From NCBI GenBank assembly GCA_016711125.1, contig JADJTQ010000005.1, forward strand, positions 760,669 to 824,668: 64,000 nucleotides of DNA, read 5' to 3'. The notes below the pieces were generated by a model. That model was not told where the DNA came from and ran no database searches. It was given only the letters and a program-made list of their open reading frames with translations. Of the stretch, positions 44,867 to 55,637 are shown piece after piece. Numbering within the stretch: the first letter of the stretch is position 1; each line of letters opens with the position of its first letter. The position numbers were made by a program, and so were the translations under genes. This stretch comes from Saprospiraceae bacterium (GTDB taxonomy: Bacteria; Bacteroidota; Bacteroidia; Chitinophagales; Saprospiraceae).

Positions 44867-45105
44867 GCAGAATTTATGTTCTGCGGCCTCGGGAATCGAT
44901 TTCTTGGATTTAGATGTTATAGGGGAGTACCCTCGACTAATAGTACAACAACGGGTTTCAATCTGTTGAAAAATTCGGTAGGAATGAATAAGAGCCGTAG
45001 GTTCGAAACCTTATATGACCATGGGGGCAGGAGATATAGTGTGTCGACTAAAATGAGAGGGAACTGCTTAGCTTACCCTGACTCCATATTCTGCGTCTTC
45101 AAGAA
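44867..45105. repeat. Degenerate copy of the palindromic intergenic element
   Basis: GCAGAATTTATGTTCTGC at 44867-44884 followed by GGCCTCG, and a half-site CATATTCTGCGTCTTCAAG near 45085-45103. Spacing and flanks (GATAGA before, CTT after) match the paired elements at 16190 and 23180. An open frame across this gap is an artefact of the repeat. Confidence 0.6.
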
Positions 45106-45164
45106 TTGCACAATTCAATTCATTTCAATACTCACCACTATTATCGTATAGGTCTGAAAATATT

Positions 45165-46602
45165 TTATCGGTCATTTCTAATCTTTTTCAATAAGGATAA
45201 GAACCGATCGATATGTTCTTTGTGGGTCCTGAATACCATCACACATATTCTCAACCAATAAATGTTGTCTAAAGTAGTTGATGATATAAAAATCTTTCCC
45301 GACTTCAATATTTTTTCGATTAATTCATGATTGTATAAATTATCTTTCTCGACATCACCGGTTTTCCACCGAAAAACACAAACACTCAAGGTGGGTTGCG
45401 GACCAACTTCAAAACCTAATGATGATACTTCTTGATAGAAGTATTTGGTTAGGAGTATTTTTTCTTCAAGGGCGGCTCTAAAGGGAGCGATTCCAAAATA
45501 TTGCAGGGAAAGCCACATTCGAAGTCCTCTAAAATGTTTAGTGAGTTCCGGCGATACATCAGCTGGGTTCAAAATGGCATGATCTCCTTCAGCATCTTGC
45601 ATATAGTTTGCCCGGTAGTAGTTCGTTTTTAAAGCTGCTGCGCGGTTTTTTATCAAAACCGCCCCAGAGCCGTAGGAAAGAAACAAACTTTTATGTGGGT
45701 CTAGGACGACTGAATCTGAAAGAGAAATTCCGGCAAGTCTGGATTTGAATTGTTCAACCATCATGAAGAGACCTCCGTAAGCTCCATCCACGTGAAACCA
45801 GCAACCATATGCATTGGCAAGCTGTCCCATTTTAACCAATGGATCAATGATCCCCAGGTCTGTGCTACCCGCAGATCCCACAATAAGAAATGGCATCAGA
45901 CCATCATTTTTGTCTCGGTCCAACATCGATTGCAATGAAAACACGTCCATTTCATAGGCGTCATTCATCGGTACGATCCGGAGATGAGCATAGTCCAGTG
46001 CGGCTATCCTCAAAGCTTTGTGTATGCAATGATGGGTTTGCTGGGTTAGGTAGATCGCCTTGTTTCGCACATTTTCCGGTGTGATGTTGTGGTGATCTCG
46101 TGCGGCCGTTAAAGCGCCAAAAGTTGCTATGGATCCACCTGATGTCAAATTTCCCGCATGATTATCAGGATAACCAATCAATCGCGCCATCCAGCGAATA
46201 CATTGATCTTCCATCGCCACCGCGCCAGATTGGCATAATAAATTCCGGCGTATCGGTTTGTAACCGCAGCTAAAAAATCTCCTAAAGCCGTGGTAAAACA
46301 CCTCCACCCGGTACATACCCCAGATGTCCCGGAGCCGCCGGATTAATCCCGGTACGATCGACAGATGTTTGCAATACTTCCAATAATTCATCGAGTGGTC
46401 GCCCCTTTTCTTCAAAGGACAGCGCTATGAGTTCTTTGACCGGATTGTCATTTGCTATATATACTGGCAAATCGTCGATTTCTTCGAGAAACCTATTACT
46501 GTATTGGATGGTCTTATTAAGAAGACTTTCCCTTTCCACGGGATCAATGTCGAGTTTCCTGCTCTCGTCTTCCAAAAGTTTCAGGTGTGAGTCCATGTGC
46601 AT
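45165..46602 (-). CDS. PLP-dependent group II decarboxylase, two frameshifts
   Basis: About 478 residues when reconstructed, the usual length for aromatic-amino-acid/glutamate/tyrosine-type decarboxylases. N-terminal helical region, then GHLGYVPGGG, then TALGDFLAAVTNRYAGIYYA in the corrected frame. The PLP-binding lysine lies in VVLDPHKSLFLSYGSG, with HVDGAYGG (Asp contacting the pyridine N) and LTSGGSIATFGA upstream. Two bases are missing (+ strand about 46290-46293 and 46226-46228); each correction restores family motifs, the second giving NPGAVAMEDQ. The substrate cannot be assigned. Cytoplasmic. Divergent from coaD. Confidence 0.85.
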
Positions 46603-46752
46603 ATTTGGTTTAACTGGCGAAGATAATTATTCAGATACGAGATTGATAAACCGAGTTGGTAAGCGACTCAGTCATTAATTTCGTCACAGTTCAGACCAAG
46701 TCTTAAAGCCAACAATTTTTACGACCTTTAACAGCAACGAATCATTCATTGC

Positions 46753-47212
46753 ATGAAAGTTGCGGTATTTCCGGGTTCATTTGATCCCATCACAAGTGGT
46801 CATGTTGACATTGTCCAGAGGGCAATCCTTGTTTGACCGCATTGTAGTTGCTATAGGCGAAAATGCACAGAAATCATATCTTTTTCCTCTGCAGCAGAGA
46901 CTGCATTGGTTAAAGGAGGTCTTCGCTAATGAAACATCCATTGTAATCGATTCCTATGAAGGACTGACCGCACACTATTGCCGCAAGATTGAGGCACAGT
47001 ACATGATTAGGGGTTTGAGAAATGCTTCCGATTTTGATTATGAAAAGACCATAAGTCAAATCAATTCGATAGTTGTTAATGACCTGGAGACAGTTTTTCT
47101 CATTAGCCGTCCTGCCTACTCCCATATAAGTTCGACCATCGTACGTGAAATTATCAAGGGGGGAGGCGATGTTAATGCCTTCGTTCCACCACAGATTGCC
47201 GTTAGTTTGTGA
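46753..47212 (+). CDS. coaD: Phosphopantetheine adenylyltransferase, one frameshift
   Basis: About 153 residues. Catalyses transfer of AMP to 4'-phosphopantetheine in CoA synthesis. The nucleotidyltransferase signature PGSFDPITSGHVDIV is at the N-terminus, and YMIRGLRNASDFDYE and SSTIVREI follow. The ATG at 46753 runs into TGA at 46834; reading from about 46829 in another frame gives LFDRIVVAIGEN, so two bases (one Pro-type codon position) are missing near 46828. The gene is essential in most bacteria, which argues for a sequence error. Confidence 0.9.
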
Positions 47213-47283
47213 GTTGTTTGATCCAGGTCATCCTGAAGAAATCTGCAAAAAGCTATCTTTGATCCAACTAAAAGTGGTCACAA

Positions 47284-48942
47284 ATGTCAAATGCTATTTT
47301 TGAATTACCGGTAGTTTACAACGAACCGATCTTAGACTATGCCCCGGGGTCCCCTGAGAGGGCTAGTGTCAAACAAACCCTTGCTGATCTCAAAACAGCC
47401 CAGTGGGATATTCCAATGATTATCGATGGCAAAGAGGTGCGTACAAGAAATAAACACTCAATTCATCCTCCACATGCACTTCATGAAACAATTGGCACTT
47501 ATAGTGAAGGTAATAGCAGACATGTACGTGATGCCATCGCAGCGGCCCTTCGTGCCAAACCTCAGTGGGAGAGTATGCCCTGGCATGAACGTGCTGCAAT
47601 TTTCCTGAAAGCTGCTGAGTTGTTGACTGGCCCATACCGCGACCGGATGAACGCTGCGACGATGCTGGGCCAATCTAAAAATATATACCAGGCTGAGATT
47701 GATTGTGTCGCTGAATTGGCAGATTTCTATCGCTTTAATGCGACCTTTATGACCGATATTTATCAGCAGCAACCGGAGAGTGCTGCAGGTATTTGGAATC
47801 GATTGGAATATCGGCCTTTGGAGGGTTTTGTTTTTGCCCTAACTCCATTTAATTTCACCTCGATTGCCGGCAACCTGCCAGGTGCACCGGCCTTGATGGG
47901 TAATACCGTCGTTTGGAAATGTGCAGAGACTCAAATCTACTCGGCTCATGTCATCATGGAAATATTGCGCGAGGCCGGTCTGCCTGATGGGGTTATTAAT
48001 CTCATTTTTGTTTCTGGACCGGAAGCAGGGAAAGTCGTCTTTAAACATCCCGAGTTCGATGGTCTGCATTTTACCGGGAGCACAGGTGTTTTTCAACTCT
48101 TATGGCAAACTATTGGTGAAAATCTTAAACGCTATCGTTCGTATCCCCGCGTCGTGGGAGAGACTGGTGGTAAAGATTTTGTCATTGCTCACCGATCAGC
48201 CGATGCCAGGCAGGTCGCTACTTCACTTTCTCGCGGTGCTTTTGAATTTCAAGGCCAAAAATGTTCGGCGGCGAGCAGGGCTTATATCCCGTCCAATCTT
48301 TGGAAAGACGTAAGTTCATACCTACAAGAGGACCTGGCGTCATTTAAGATGGGTTCGCCGGAAGATTTTTCCAATTTTGTGAATGCAGTGATCGATGCCA
48401 AGGCTTTCAACAGCATTGGCTCCTATATTAAAAGGGCTCACAGTGACAAAGATGTAAAAATCATCTCAGGAGGTAATTTTGACAATAGCGAGGGGTACTT
48501 TATTCAACCCACAGTGATAACCACCAAGAATCCAGCTTACCGAACCATGTGTGATGAGATATTTGGTCCGGTTCTCACGATCTACACATATGATGAAACT
48601 CAATATGAGGAAACCCTGAAATTGGTGGATCAAACATCTCCATATGCCCTTACCGGTGCGATATTTGCCAACGAACGAAATGCGATCATGCAGGCTACGA
48701 GTGCCCTTCGCCATGCTGCTGGTAATTTTTATATCAATGATAAGCCGACAGGAGCGGTAGTGGGCCAACAACCATTCGGCGGCGCCAGAGGAAGTGGAAC
48801 CAATGATAAGGCAGGATCTGTGCTTAATTTGTATCGCTGGGTTTCACCACGCACTATCAAAGAGAACTTCAATCCTGCGTCAGACTACCGCTATCCATTT
48901 ATGATGGGGAATAGAGTTTGGTTTCGTTACACCGGATCTTGA
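47284..48942 (+). CDS. pruA: 1-pyrroline-5-carboxylate dehydrogenase
   Basis: 552 residues, matching the long P5CDH subgroup. Oxidises glutamate semialdehyde to glutamate with NAD+ (EC 1.2.1.88), the second step of proline breakdown. Motifs: catalytic Glu in VVGETGGKDF, catalytic Cys in FQGQKCSAASRAY, Rossmann-loop HFTGSTGVF and the substrate region PFGGARGSGTNDKAG. Intact. It lies 71 bases after coaD on the same strand. No proline dehydrogenase is visible nearby. Confidence 0.93.
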   Translation: MSNAIFELPVVYNEPILDYAPGSPERASVKQTLADLKTAQWDIPMIIDGKEVRTRNKHSIHPPHALHETIGTYSEGNSRHVRDAIAAALRAKPQWESMPWHERAAIFLKAAELLTGPYRDRMNAATMLGQSKNIYQAEIDCVAELADFYRFNATFMTDIYQQQPESAAGIWNRLEYRPLEGFVFALTPFNFTSIAGNLPGAPALMGNTVVWKCAETQIYSAHVIMEILREAGLPDGVINLIFVSGPEAGKVVFKHPEFDGLHFTGSTGVFQLLWQTIGENLKRYRSYPRVVGETGGKDFVIAHRSADARQVATSLSRGAFEFQGQKCSAASRAYIPSNLWKDVSSYLQEDLASFKMGSPEDFSNFVNAVIDAKAFNSIGSYIKRAHSDKDVKIISGGNFDNSEGYFIQPTVITTKNPAYRTMCDEIFGPVLTIYTYDETQYEETLKLVDQTSPYALTGAIFANERNAIMQATSALRHAAGNFYINDKPTGAVVGQQPFGGARGSGTNDKAGSVLNLYRWVSPRTIKENFNPASDYRYPFMMGNRVWFRYTGS

Positions 48943-49168
48943 CTCGGTGGTCAGAAATTGTAGACAGTCCGGAAATGGTTGCGAGAAAGCTTTGTAATTT
49001 TACCTTAATCTGGTGAAGTCTGCATTGCCTCAAATTAAATGCCCTTGTCGATTTTTGTGGGTTGTCAATAGTTGTTTGTTGATCATCAATCGTAATCCTT
49101 ATGGGCAAACTCACTATTTTATGTACTTTCCGCACCAAAGTATTTGGTCAAATGTTAAAAAGTCTATT

Positions 49169-52100
49169 ATGAAGCTAATAAAGTCATTACTTCTGGTATT
49201 TCTTGCAACATCTGCAATTGCAGTTGATGCTCAAGTAAGTGCGAGGATGTTTCGCTATCCTGATGTTTCAGAAACACATGTAGCATTTAGTTATGGAGGA
49301 GATATCTGGATCGTACCTATTGAAGGTGGAACTGCAACCAGGCTAAGCTCGCCAGTTGGGCCTGAAATTTCTCCGAAATTTTCACCCGATGGTAGTCTGA
49401 TTGCCTTTAGTGGAAATTATGATGGTAATATAGATATTTATGTGATACCTACGCTGGGAGGTATTCCAGAGCGAGTCACTCACCATGGTATGGACGATCG
49501 CATTCAGGATTGGTATCCCGATGGGAGCCGTTTATTGTTTACGAGTTCAATGAATAGCGGCAAACAACGATTTAGTCAGTTTTATAAGTTAGCTAAGCAA
49601 GGTGGTTTGCCAGAAAAGCTTCCAATGGCATATGGTGAATTCGGATCTCTCAATGCCAATGCTACCAAAATAGCCTTTACCGATAAATCGCGCATTTTCC
49701 GTAATTGGAAACGCTATAAAGGTGGGATGGCAGCCGATATCTTCATATTTGATTTGCAGACTCTTGAGTCAGAAAACATTACCAATCATGTTGGCAATGA
49801 TGAAATGCCAATGTGGTCTGAAAACAAAATCTTCTACTTGTCAGACAAAGGTTCTGAAAAAAAATACAACATTTGGTGCTACGATACAGGCAACAAAGAG
49901 AACATACAGGTTACTCACTTTGCGGATTTTGATATTCATATGCCATCTTTAGGCCCTGGTAATATGGTCTTTGAAGCCGGTGGCAAGATGTATATTATGA
50001 ATCTTGGAGATTATCTGACTAAAGAAATTAAAATAGATGTGACCAGTGATCTTATCTCCATCAAACCTCATAAAGTAAGTGCTGCTGAATATGTGGAGAA
50101 TGCTCACATTGCACCAGATGGCAACCGGGCCGTGATTGAGGCTCGGGGCGAGTTATTTTCTTTGCCGGTCGAGAAGGGTATTGTACAAAACCTGACACGT
50201 ACGGCAGGTACAGCTGAGCGGTACCCTGCCTGGTCACCCAATGGCCGGTATGTTGCCTATTGGAGTGATCAATCGGGTGAATATGAATTGACCATTCGCG
50301 ATTTGAGGAATGGAAATAGCGAAAAACAAATTACCAAATTAGGACCGGGATTCCGATATCGCCTTTATTGGTCGCCTGACAGTAAAAAAGTAGCTTTTGT
50401 CGATCAGACAATGGCGATCTTGCTGGCCGATGTAAGTAGTGGTAGCGTAGAGCAAATGGATAAGGACATTTCTCTTTTGAAGGGGGGATTGCAAAATTTT
50501 AGCGTCAGTTGGTCTTCCGACAGTCGGTGGGTGTGTTATGATAAAAGTCTGGATAATAGCAATTCCGCTATTTTCATCTATGATACGAAGAATAAGGTAA
50601 CCCGACAAGTCACTTCGGGATTCTATTCAGATCATGCAGGTCCATTTGATCCGGATGGAAAGTATCTCTATCTCACCACCAATCGAAATTTTGACCCGGT
50701 CTATTCTGACTACGATAACAGCTGGGTCTATCCTAATGCCACGGGGCTGGCTGCCATCACTTTAAGGTCCGATGTTCCATCACCATTGGCACCTGTCAAT
50801 GATACGGTGGCGATTGAACTCGATGACGAATCAACGGCGGCAAAAGACAAAGAAGAGAAAGATGATAAAGAAGACGAAAAAAAGGTGGACAAGGAAGTCA
50901 AAATCGACTTTGATGGCTTTGAACGCAGGCTAATTATGTTGCCACCAAGTCCTGGTAATATTGGCCGGGTTGCTGCTGTATCGGGTAAGGTGATTTATCA
51001 TCGTTTGCCAAATAGTGGTTCAGAAGGAGGGGGAAGGATCAGTTCAGATGTTTGTACTGGAAGATCAGGAAGAGAAACCCATTATTTCAGGAGTCAATGC
51101 CTTTCAGGTCTCGGCTGATGGGAAAAAAATGCTTGTGGCAAAAAATGCTGGTACGATGGCAATCATCGATGTCGCAGCTGATCAAAAGATGGATAAGACG
51201 CTGGCAGTTAATGAGATGGAACTTATGGTTGATCCCCGGGAAGAATGGCGTCAAATCTTTAACGATGCCTGGCGTTTTGAACGGGATTTCTTTTATGATA
51301 AAGGAATGCATGGAGTTGACTGGACTGGACTTCGAGAACAATATGGAGCGTTGTTGGAGTTCGCTATGAATAGGGACGATGTCAATTTTATCATTGGTGA
51401 ATTGATTGCTGAATTAAATCCCTCACATACTTATCGGGGAGGTGGTGATCAGGAGTCTCCCATAGAAAAAAGTGTCGGATACCTGGGGATAGACTGGGCA
51501 TTTGATCAGGGTCATTACAAAGTAAGAGAAGTCATTCGGGGTGCTGACTGGGACAATGAAGTAAGGAGCCCATTGGAGTTACCTGGAATCAATGTAAAAG
51601 AAGGAGATTTCATACTCGCGGTTAATGGTGTCTTACTAAACGAGTACAGTGATCCCTGGGGTGCCTTTGAAGGTCTGGCAGGCAAGACGGTGGAACTGAC
51701 AGTCAATAATAAACCAGTGTTTGTTGGTGCACGAACGGTTCTTGTTGAGACCTTGAAGGATGAGACTCGCCTCCGCAACCTAGCATGGATTGAGCAAAAT
51801 AGAAGGGAAGTAGATAAGGCTTCAGGAGGCAAGATTGGGTATATATATGTGCCCAGCACCGGTCAGGATGGACAAGAAGAGCTAGTCAGGCAGTTTTATG
51901 CCCAGTGGAATAAAGAAGGCTTGGTGGTCGACGAAAGATTTAATAATGGCGGCCAGATTCCTGATCGATTTATTGAATTGCTGAATCGTAAACCATTGGC
52001 CTACTGGTCAGTCCGAGACGGCAAAGATTGGCAATGGCCTCCGGTTGCAAATTTTGGATCAATGGCAATGTTGGCTAACGGATGGAGTGGATCTGGAGGT

Positions 52101-52430
52101 GATGCGTTTCCAGATTATTTTCAAAAAGCAGGTCTGGGACCAGTCATTGGGACTCGAACATGGGGTGGGCTAATCGGCATTTCCGGAGCTCCATCACTCA
52201 TTGATGGTGGTAGCGTGACGGTGCCAACCTTTAGAATGTATAATCCAGATGGAAGCTGGTTTAAAGAAGGGCACGGAGTAGATCCTGATATAGAAGTTAA
52301 GGAAGACCCGTCGTCTTTGGCAAAAGGTATTGACACTCAACTTCAGACCGCTATTGAGTATGTGATGGATCAAATCAAAAAGAAGGGCCCGATTCACCCA
52401 GTGTCACCCGGTAAAGAAAAGAGAACTTAA
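49169..52430 (+). CDS. Tricorn-like protease (S41), exported, one frameshift
   Basis: About 1,086 residues. The ATG at 49169 gives a clean signal peptide (MKLIKSLLLVFLATSAIAVD, then AQ); an upstream frame to 49013 adds unconserved residues. N-terminal TolB/WD-like propellers (GGDIWIVPIEGG, ISPKFSPDG, RYPAWSPNGRYVAYWSD) are followed by an acidic KDKEEKDDKEDEKK linker, a helical C1 domain (WRFERDFFYDKGMHGVDW), a PDZ domain (about 51590-51730) and the S41 catalytic core with GWSGSGGDAF (Ser nucleophile). One extra G in the run 51029-51033 shifts the frame. Probably degrades peptides in the periplasm. A strong terminator follows. Confidence 0.9.
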
Positions 52431-52465
52431 CAGATCAGGAAGAATTTTCGCCAGCGTTTAATTCG

Positions 52466-52519
52466 GAGCGTCCAAAATGTTGCTTTGCCAGGCAAATTTC
52501 TTTGGACGCTCTTTTTTTT
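52466..52519 (+). terminator. Rho-independent terminator after the tricorn gene
   Basis: GAGCGTCCAAA (52466-52476) pairs perfectly with TTTGGACGCTC (52501-52511), followed by eight T. The loop holds a nested TTTGCC/GGCAAA hairpin. It ends the tricorn transcript and excludes the earliest in-frame TTG (52485) as the next gene's start. Confidence 0.93.
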
Positions 52520-52577
52520 GAAATGCCAATTTGCAATATTTGCCTTACTTTACTGGAGTTTGTTTAAAAAAGCAGCC

Positions 52578-53407
52578 TTGAAAACATCATTTGGCAGTGC
52601 CTCCCTAATAATCATTTTTGTGATCGCTGTCTGCAATGTATTTCACGCTCAGAATGTCTTGTCAATTAGCCCGGAGCCAGCGGAGGTTCCGCTGGATCTA
52701 TTAAATCAACCCACCGAACGATTCTCGCGTTGTATGGGAATGAAGCTGGCCTTGCCCATCTAGATCATCTCTCTGCCTATGCTTCGGCTGAGCGCCGGTT
52801 TAATAATGAGGGTCTAAATTTCTATTCTTTATTAGGCGCAGTGCCAACTAAATTCGGGAATTTTGGAGTCTCTCTCTTCTACCATGGATATGAAAATTAT
52901 AACGAACAGCTATTTGCTATCGCATATGCCCGCAAATTGATTGACCAGTTGGCCATCGGAGTTCGTTTTGATTTGGTTCAAGCTCGAATTCCCACTTATG
53001 GCAAAACTTCAACAGCAACCGCTGAATTTGGCATTCAATCTGAAATATCACAGTCCGTTATACTTGGGGCCCATCTTTATAATCCATTCCAAATAGAATG
53101 GCTGGAAAATGAGACTCTTCCTACCATCTTTTTACTTGGGCTTGCCTATAGCCCCACGCCTAAAATCTGGATTTCCGGTGAAGTCGAAAAAGTCTCTGAT
53201 TTTAAAGAAAATATTAAATGGGGTATTCAATATTCTTTTTTAGAAGAATTGGCAATACGAATTGGATTTAATACGAATCCTGCTCTGGTAAGTTTTGGTT
53301 TTGGCTACTCTTTAACATCGGGTTTTTCGTTTGATGCCGGAAGTAGTGTTCATCAGGAATTAGGATTCAGTCCGCTGGGAGGTATTGGATACCGGGTAAA
53401 AAATTGA
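52578..53407 (+). CDS. Outer-membrane beta-barrel protein (PorV/UPF0164-like), one frameshift
   Basis: About 276 residues. A TTG at 52578 starts a signal peptide (TSFGSASLIIIFVIAVCNVF, then HAQ). The rest alternates polar and hydrophobic residues typical of barrel strands, with a conserved LYGNEAGLA segment, as in PorV/PorQ-type T9SS-associated proteins, and ends in a strand-rich C-terminus. One base is missing at about 52718-52728. It is followed after one base by mqnB, so translation is probably coupled. Assignment to a specific T9SS component is not secure. Confidence 0.65.
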
Positions 53408-53408
53408 C

Positions 53409-54097
53409 ATGAGGGTTTTAGTCGTATCTGCAACCGCTGAGGAAATCAATGACTTCTATAAGAAGATTTCCGCTCAGGAAATAACAGCGGATCGACAAAC
53501 TCCGGTTCGATATAAAAACCATGAAATCTTTTTTTTGGTTACAGGAATAGGAGGAGTTGCCACCGCTACAAATCTTTCGTTGCATCTGGCACAGAATAAA
53601 TATGATTTAGTAATTAATGCTGGTATCGGGGCTCCTTCGATCCGGAGTTGAAAATAGGTGAAGTAGCTCTGGTCAGCTCCGATATTTTTTCTGATCTGGG
53701 TGTGCAGCATGCTGATGGAAGCTTCACTGATTTATTTGAAGTGGGATTGATCAAGGCAGATTCCTTTCCATTTAAGGAAGGGAAGCTACTGCCAGATTTT
53801 GATTATTCCGCATTTAAACATCCTCTTGTGGCTGGAATCTCGGTTAATCTTGTACATGGTGAGCAGACCGCAATCGATGAGATCACAAAAAGGTATCAAC
53901 CCACTGTCGAGAGTATGGAGGGAGCTGCCTTTTTTTATGTTTGTTTAAAAGTGGACCAAAAGTGTCTGCAAGTGCGTGCCATTTCTAACTTTGTTGAAAA
54001 AAGAAACCGGGATAACTGGAATATTCCCCTGGCCATAGCATCTCTTGCAAACGCATTAACAGAGATCATTGATGTATACGCAAAGCGTATCAAATAA
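53409..54097 (+). CDS. mqnB: Futalosine hydrolase, one frameshift
   Basis: About 229 residues. Nucleosidase of the MTA/SAH family that releases hypoxanthine from futalosine in the alternative menaquinone pathway. Motifs: VLVVSATAEEIN (start), VTGIGGVATATNLS (phosphate loop region), ESMEGAAFFYVC (substrate Glu motif) and the MqnB-like NFVEKRNRDNWNIPLAI. One G is missing in the run 53628-53631; restoring it gives INAGIGGSFDPELKIGE. Overlaps functionally, not physically, with the upstream barrel gene (one-base gap). Confidence 0.88.
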
Positions 54098-54461
54098 CTC
54101 GAATTAATTGATAAACAGTCTCTCCCCAGGGATCTGGGAGCAGTACGCGGTGCCAAAAACCATCTTGCAAATTTAGAATACACGCCACAGCCCAACTAAG
54201 CAGCCGAAAGGATCATAGAGCCCGCTCCACAAATGGCTCTAGGATCTCGGTAAGTTCCTTGCTTCTGATGTCAGAGATGTTGTTTGGTCATTGTTATAGA
54301 GATATCATTTCTTCTTGCAGCAGGAGCTCCCAGATCCAGAACTCGTAATTGGATAGAGCCTGCATTCGGAGCATTTAGCTTAAAATTGTTCGGAATAGTT
54401 GTATAATTAGATAAAATCATTTCCGGTCGCCAACAATGTATAAATTGAAAAAACAAATAAC
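54098..54461. other. Gene-free gap, possible gene remnant
   Basis: 364 bases. On the minus strand a short open frame (54271-54483) contains a protein-like stretch (NNFKLNAPNAGSIQLRVLDL) but neither end looks like a gene. It may be a decayed fragment. Otherwise I see nothing here apart from the presumed promoter of the gene at 54462. Confidence 0.4.
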
Positions 54462-55336
54462 ATGAAAAAATTAATTCGAACAATCATCTTACCCTTATGT
54501 CTTTCTTCAGTGCTCAATGCCCAAAACCATCTGGAGGTGGAGGGAAAAACCAAAATAGCAAAAATGGAAAAGGTTAACACAGCCGATAGTGTGGTGGTCA
54601 GGTTAGGTGACGGGACCCTTGCCGTAAGAGACGCCTCGACCCTAAGCGTCGATCAGATCATATCCATCTCCAACGACACCATTTTCCTATCAAACGGAGG
54701 TTTTATTGGCCTTCCAGTCGAAGTAGACGGTTCAGTTGCCAATGAGCTACAAACCATCTCCCGTAGTGGCCTTACAGTAAGCCTGACCGATGGGGGTACA
54801 TACCAGGATTCGGTCAATGTATACACGGCTGGTACCGGAATTAGCATTACCAATCAGGTAATCAGCACTAGCAGCATTGTCAGTCCCCGGTATCTGGGCA
54901 AAGACACCCTGGCGGAATCGTTTATTATATTTACAAGGGCAGTAATGGCCAGGATCATGGCTTGATCGTACACAAGCAAGAATCGCTGGCTGAATGGCAA
55001 AATCCTACTAGTGTTACGAATGCTATCCGCAGCTGGGACGGCTTACACAATATGGGGCTGATGACCAATAGTCAGGCTGAAACCTACGTGCAGGGTCTGG
55101 GTGCTGGATGGTACCTGCCTTCGATTGATGAACTAAGCCTTTTATGGCATAATCGTTTTCATGCAAACAAGGCGTTGTTTGTTGGCGGATTTACGTTGTT
55201 GTCGAATGCGGCGAACTATTGGTCGAGTACGGAGAGCAATGCAATAAGCGCATGGTTATTCACCTTCTATAGTGGTGACGCGGTCGCCAGCAGTAAGACG
55301 ATTCCTCTTAGTGTTCGCGCTGTGCGGGCTTTTTAA
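54462..55336 (+). CDS. Exported protein with DUF1566-like C-terminal domain, one frameshift
   Basis: About 291 residues. Signal peptide (MKKLIRTIILPLCLSSVLNA, then Q), then a phage-tail-fibre-like low-complexity region (GDGTLAVRDAS, ISISNDTIFLSNGG, VNVYTAGTGISITNQVIS), then a Lcl/DUF1566-type domain with GWYLPSIDELSLLW, YWSSTESNAISAW and VRAVRAF. One G is missing at 54911-54912; restoring it gives DTLGGIVYYIYKGSNGQDHG. The C-terminal fold is found in surface lectin-like and phage receptor-binding proteins. No function can be assigned. Confidence 0.75.
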
Positions 55337-55476
55337 CTATTTAACACCTTTGCTATTTAATACCACGAAGCGGTTAAATTTTTAAAAAATATGGCGTTGT
55401 ACCTGACTTGCCTGTATTTAAACATGTGTATCATCTCATTAATTAAAGATTTTTGAATCGTATAAAAGGCTAATAG

Positions 55477-55530
55477 CCTGGAATGAAATTCCAGGTATTC
55501 ATGTGTAGGGTCACCAACCGCGGAGCGGTT
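55477..55530. repeat. Pair of short intergenic hairpins
   Basis: CCTGGAAT-GAA-ATTCCAGG (55477-55495) and AACCGC-GGA-GCGGTT (55516-55530), two perfect short hairpins 20 bases apart in the 55337-55637 gap between convergent genes. No T-run. They look like extragenic palindromic repeats; a bidirectional terminator role is possible. The remainder of the gap is AT-rich and featureless. Confidence 0.6.
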
Positions 55531-55637
55531 GAACCGTTTCCGGCTGACATTTTTTCCCGGACAATATTTATTTATAATTCAGTGCCCGGCTTACTTCCCC
55601 TGCAACTGGTCTTAAATCCTTCCGAGCCCTTATCTGA

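Noticed and set aside
44990..45020. tRNA-like GGTTCGAAACC sequence
   Set aside because: No acceptor stem, anticodon arm or D arm could be built around it.
44801..45151. 116-residue open frame after the giant T9SS gene
   Set aside because: It crosses the degenerate palindromic element and has no protein-like conservation.
54271..54483. Minus-strand 70-residue gene
   Set aside because: Some protein-like sequence, but no family match and no proper start or neighbours; treated as a possible remnant.
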